From Cyanoderma ruficeps (lineage: Eukaryota > Chordata > Aves > Passeriformes > Timaliidae), in assembly GCA_008694505.1 (NCBI GenBank), contig VZDJ01007755.1, forward strand, positions 17,650,033 to 17,714,032: 64,000 bases of DNA, written 5' to 3'. Under the pieces are notes generated by a model. That model had not been told where the DNA came from. It saw only the letters and a list, made by a program, of their open reading frames with translations, and made no database searches. Position 1 is the stretch's first letter. Each line of letters starts with the position of its first letter. The translations under genes were made by a program, and so were the position numbers. This document shows positions 60,851 to 64,000 of this stretch, piece after piece.

Positions 60851-63512
60851 ATATACTAACTTACTATCCTTGTGCAGCAAGTGCAAGCAAACATCCAGGC
60901 TGGGATCAGCTTTTATTGCTCTCAGGGTGAAGGCAAAACGTGTATCCCATACGTTACAAGCTTTGCCTTGTTCTGGACCTTTTCAGGTCTGGCCTTTGGA
61001 GTAACTTACCGTGTTGTGATTCTGTGTTTGCGCTTCTGAAGGTGTAGGAGACTTAAAGATCACAATTACCTCAAAAACTATTAAGATCACATAACCAGAT
61101 TTTACACAGAAGGTACATAAACTTTCTGGCTTCTAAGTGTGCTGAGGACAGCAGTTGGCAAGGTTGCAACAACAAAATAATAGATTTTTACTGAAAAATT
61201 AACAACTTTTGTAAATGCACTAAATAAAATAAAATAAAAGGCCAAGAAAAGAATTTTTTTTTTCCCCAAGAAGTTATGATTGTCCTATTCCTGTTCCTGG
61301 AGTTATCAACAGTGCAACCTCTCCCTCTGACAGCACACACTCATTTTCTTTGCCCAATTCTGTTTGTTCTTAACCCTCATTGATTTCCTGTCAGTCATTA
61401 AACTCCCAGTTATGTCTCTCAAAATCTCTGCAGATTGTACAAGCCATCTAGAAATTACTACTACTACAAAGGTGATACTGGTAATTTTAAACGAGTAAGA
61501 TTTATCATGATAACAAAGATATATTTCTCCAAGAAATTAATCCTTTTCTTTCCTAGTTAAGTCAGAAAGCTGGCAACAATATTTGTCAAACCTGCAGAGT
61601 GAACACTTCAGTGCAAATTATTGTGGTCAGATTTCAAAGGAGAGATTGTTGACATAGCAAATACTAGGAAAAATATTTCTGTGAAAAAGTCTGCCCTGAT
61701 TTTTCTTTGAAAAATGAAAATAAAGGAATTTCTATGATCTCTTTTGAATGGGGTTTTTTCTATCTGTGAGACAATGTTTTCCTTATTCTCATTTTTACTA
61801 AAGAATTTTGGAAAGAATGAGATTTATATTTACAAATTTTATTAGCATGCATCACACACAAAAAAACTCTGGTCTTGAATCACTTTCCTCTGACAGGTAG
61901 CATAAGTCTGCTAAATTCAGTGAAGCTACACAGTTGGAATTCCAAGTTAAATGAGAAGAAATCCAGCTGTTTCTAGGAAATTTGAGAACACTAGGGGGTG
62001 AGTGTTTCTACATTTTAAAACAATCATTTTTATGGATTTTAATACTTTTTATTTATTGGGGAAGAGAATCAAAAGAAAAATATCTGTTAGTTTCTTCAAG
62101 CCTGGGTATTCTAAACCTGGCTGAAGCAATTAAGGGTGATCTTAATGCTAATAAGAAGTGCATATCTTTCAGGATTGTTTTGCTGGGCTGCATGAATAGT
62201 TATGGGAATTTTGTAAAAAGTTGCACTTTACCAAAAAGCAAAACATGGTACTCAGTTTGTTCATGCTTGGACAAAGTAAATTTTCTGCTTGTTTCAAGCA
62301 ATGAAATAAAAGGGAGAAAATGCATCATGCTGGGAGTGTAGAAGGAGACAAACTGCTAATAAAGGAAAGTGGTGAAACAAGCCAAGTCACACTGTTTCTC
62401 CTCTTCAGACTGTTGAAAAAGCTATCATATGTCTGATATTACAAACTCTGGGCTTCTGTGGAACTAGGACTGGTTTTGTACTAGTAAGTGAAAAATACAG
62501 TCTGAAATTGACTAGGTTTTAAAAAGTTCCTTCTCAGGAGTGGGCACGGTTAGACCCCTACAATTATAAGCTAAAATTCATCATTCATCTAGTTTCAAAC
62601 TCCATAAAAATGAACAGATTTTAAATTGACTGCTATAATCCCAATGGATCATTCTCATAAAGGTTTTACTCCCCCAGTCCTCCAAATATGGAAATTTTAA
62701 TTTTGGTAAATAAATAATATAGAGCATCATATATATCTTTGTTGTTGTTGTTTTGTTTTGGGGTTTGTTTGTTTGTTTGTTTTTCCCATTTTCAAGAAGG
62801 TATTGTTTTAATTTAAAATTTGTTTTCTACTCCTCTAGGGCTAAGAGGTTATAAAATCACAATTATGTTCACGAAATTATATATCTTGAACACATTTTTT
62901 GGAGTTGCATTTTTAGAAGTAAATATCTATGCATCTCCTCTATGTGAGGTATAGACAATATAGGAACTGTTGTTGAATTCACTTGGAATACTCATTTTAC
63001 ATCAGCTAAGAGGCTCTTATAGGTATCTTAGAATATCATGGTTAGGATCATGATATATATTTATCAGCAAGGTATAAGTTTGATCACTACTTTACATGTA
63101 GACATAACAACCTGCTAAAACCAGGGAAATGCAGTTCATATTACACTCAAGTTTGCCCTCTGTCATACCTCTTCCAGTAACCAGTGAAAACTAGGAAGTG
63201 CAGTGGTATTCAACTATACCATGGATGTCTGTCCTAGTGGGCAAAATCCTGGAAACCCCAACACGAACTTTAGCTAATTTGATAGGCTGCATGATAATTG
63301 AATGTGCCCGGATTTCTTCCAATAAGCACACATTGCATTGTTTCATTTACATCTTTATATTCCATTAGTTGCAAGGTGACATGCCTGATCATCATAAAGT
63401 CTAATATCACTGCCCAACATTATGCCCTTAGAAATATCTTTGCTTGACTGTCCCTTCACTGTCTGTATGAAAGCTGAATTTGTCCTAACTAATCAAATAC
63501 TGATAGTGCATG
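60851..63512. other. Unique AT-rich DNA, no gene seen
   Basis: No recognisable exon or transposon. The 119-codon plus-strand frame at 61,982-62,341 has no known domain. Contains an AAAAT-type run at 61,222-61,240 and the TTG/TTTG tract listed separately. Confidence 0.55.
62739..62782. repeat. (TTG)n and (TTTG)n microsatellite
   Basis: About four TTG units, a TTTTGTTTTGGGG linker, then about five TTTG units. Confidence 0.9.
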
Positions 63513-63850
63513 TGTCACGGGGCGAAGCTGGGTGTGTCCCAATTTCAAGAACACTGGAATGAAGCTCAGGACACGGCTGTTGCAAAAACTTTCTCTCTTT
63601 AATTTTATCTGAATCCAGTATTTATAGATATGTACAGAGGTCAAGGGATTGGCTACACAGATCGCCACCCCTTCAACCTGGATGGTGGACATCACCATCA
63701 ATCATTTCTTCTCTCACAGGAGAAGTATGTAAACATTCTAAGAATAGACATTGTTTGCATGAAGCCGCATGAGAATGTTCTACAGAAAGGCAAAAAGACA
63801 GAAAGTTCAGGGCAAGATGCATGGTTATGCTTACAATGGTTGCATAGCTA
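63513..63850 (-). mobile_element. ERV LTR, minus strand, right end uncertain
   Basis: Starts on the plus strand with TGTCACGGGG, so on the minus strand the element ends CCCCGTGACA, a normal LTR terminus. Minus-strand order is that of an LTR: a CCAAT box (plus ATTGG at 63,649-63,653), a TATA box (CTATAAATA, plus near 63,619-63,627), then an ATTAAA-type polyadenylation signal (plus TTTAAT at 63,598-63,603). I cannot place the 5' end. It may lie near 63,835 or farther right, and the window ends before the flank can be judged. No viral genes are visible. It may be solo or the edge of a longer provirus beyond the window. Confidence 0.6.
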
Positions 63851-64000
63851 AAGAAAGCAGGATGATTCAGGACAGCTGAGTATATAAAAGGACCCAGCAC
63901 CTGGATTTCAAATTTCCCATCTCTCTGTTATTGCCTTAGTCTAGGTAATTTTGAAATTTATTGTGACATTTTCTTCACTATAACAAACAAATTAAATAAC
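63851..64000. other. Flank or continuation of LTR, with TATA-like site
   Basis: Holds a plus-strand TATATAAAAG near 63,880-63,889. It is unclear whether this belongs to the LTR, to host DNA, or to a second element running out of the window. Confidence 0.3.

Overview
The window looks like bird nuclear DNA, probably from a songbird. The evidence is a set of CR1 LINE copies, three of them carrying the avian CR1 terminal octamer-type end (ATTCTATG-like), and several avian-type endogenous retrovirus LTRs. One of these is a compact solo LTR of the kind common in passerines. The lineage is an inference from repeat types. No gene names the species.

I find no protein-coding gene, tRNA or rRNA. The longest open frames are 174 codons (minus strand, 45,493-46,017, inside a CpG-rich block) and 145 codons (plus strand, 38,576-39,013). 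Neither resembles a protein family I know, and both are plausible chance frames. The window is best read as an AT-rich intergenic or intronic stretch holding repeats and some candidate regulatory DNA.

Layout: 1-13,072 is mostly unique AT-rich DNA with two simple repeats. 13,073-14,140 is a minus-strand CR1 fragment with recognisable, frame-broken reverse transcriptase. About 17,715-18,110 is a small CpG-rich patch that could be a transcript start. 18,703-18,737 is a perfect 35-bp palindrome. 28,239-28,510 is a second CR1 end. 31,874-33,226 is an ERVL-type LTR split by a 434-bp ERVK-like solo LTR in the opposite orientation. 34,530-34,915 is a further LTR fragment.

45,480-45,850 is the clearest CpG island, with a CTCF-like motif. 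It is followed at 46,150-46,520 by an AT-rich block full of homeodomain/POU-like sites and a TATA box. I consider this pair the most likely functional regulatory region. About 46,840-48,270 looks like a very old LINE relic. 50,929-51,600 and 58,487-58,658 are opposite-facing copies of one CR1 family. A perfect palindromic RFX X-box lies at 60,289-60,302, an ancient CR1-like relic near 60,727-60,850, and a minus-strand LTR begins at 63,513.

Nothing here supports a new multi-gene system. The most informative items are the datable nested LTR insertion, the CpG island with its adjacent candidate conserved element, the X-box and the palindrome. All repeat-family names are by eye from memory of consensus patterns and need a repeat-library search.
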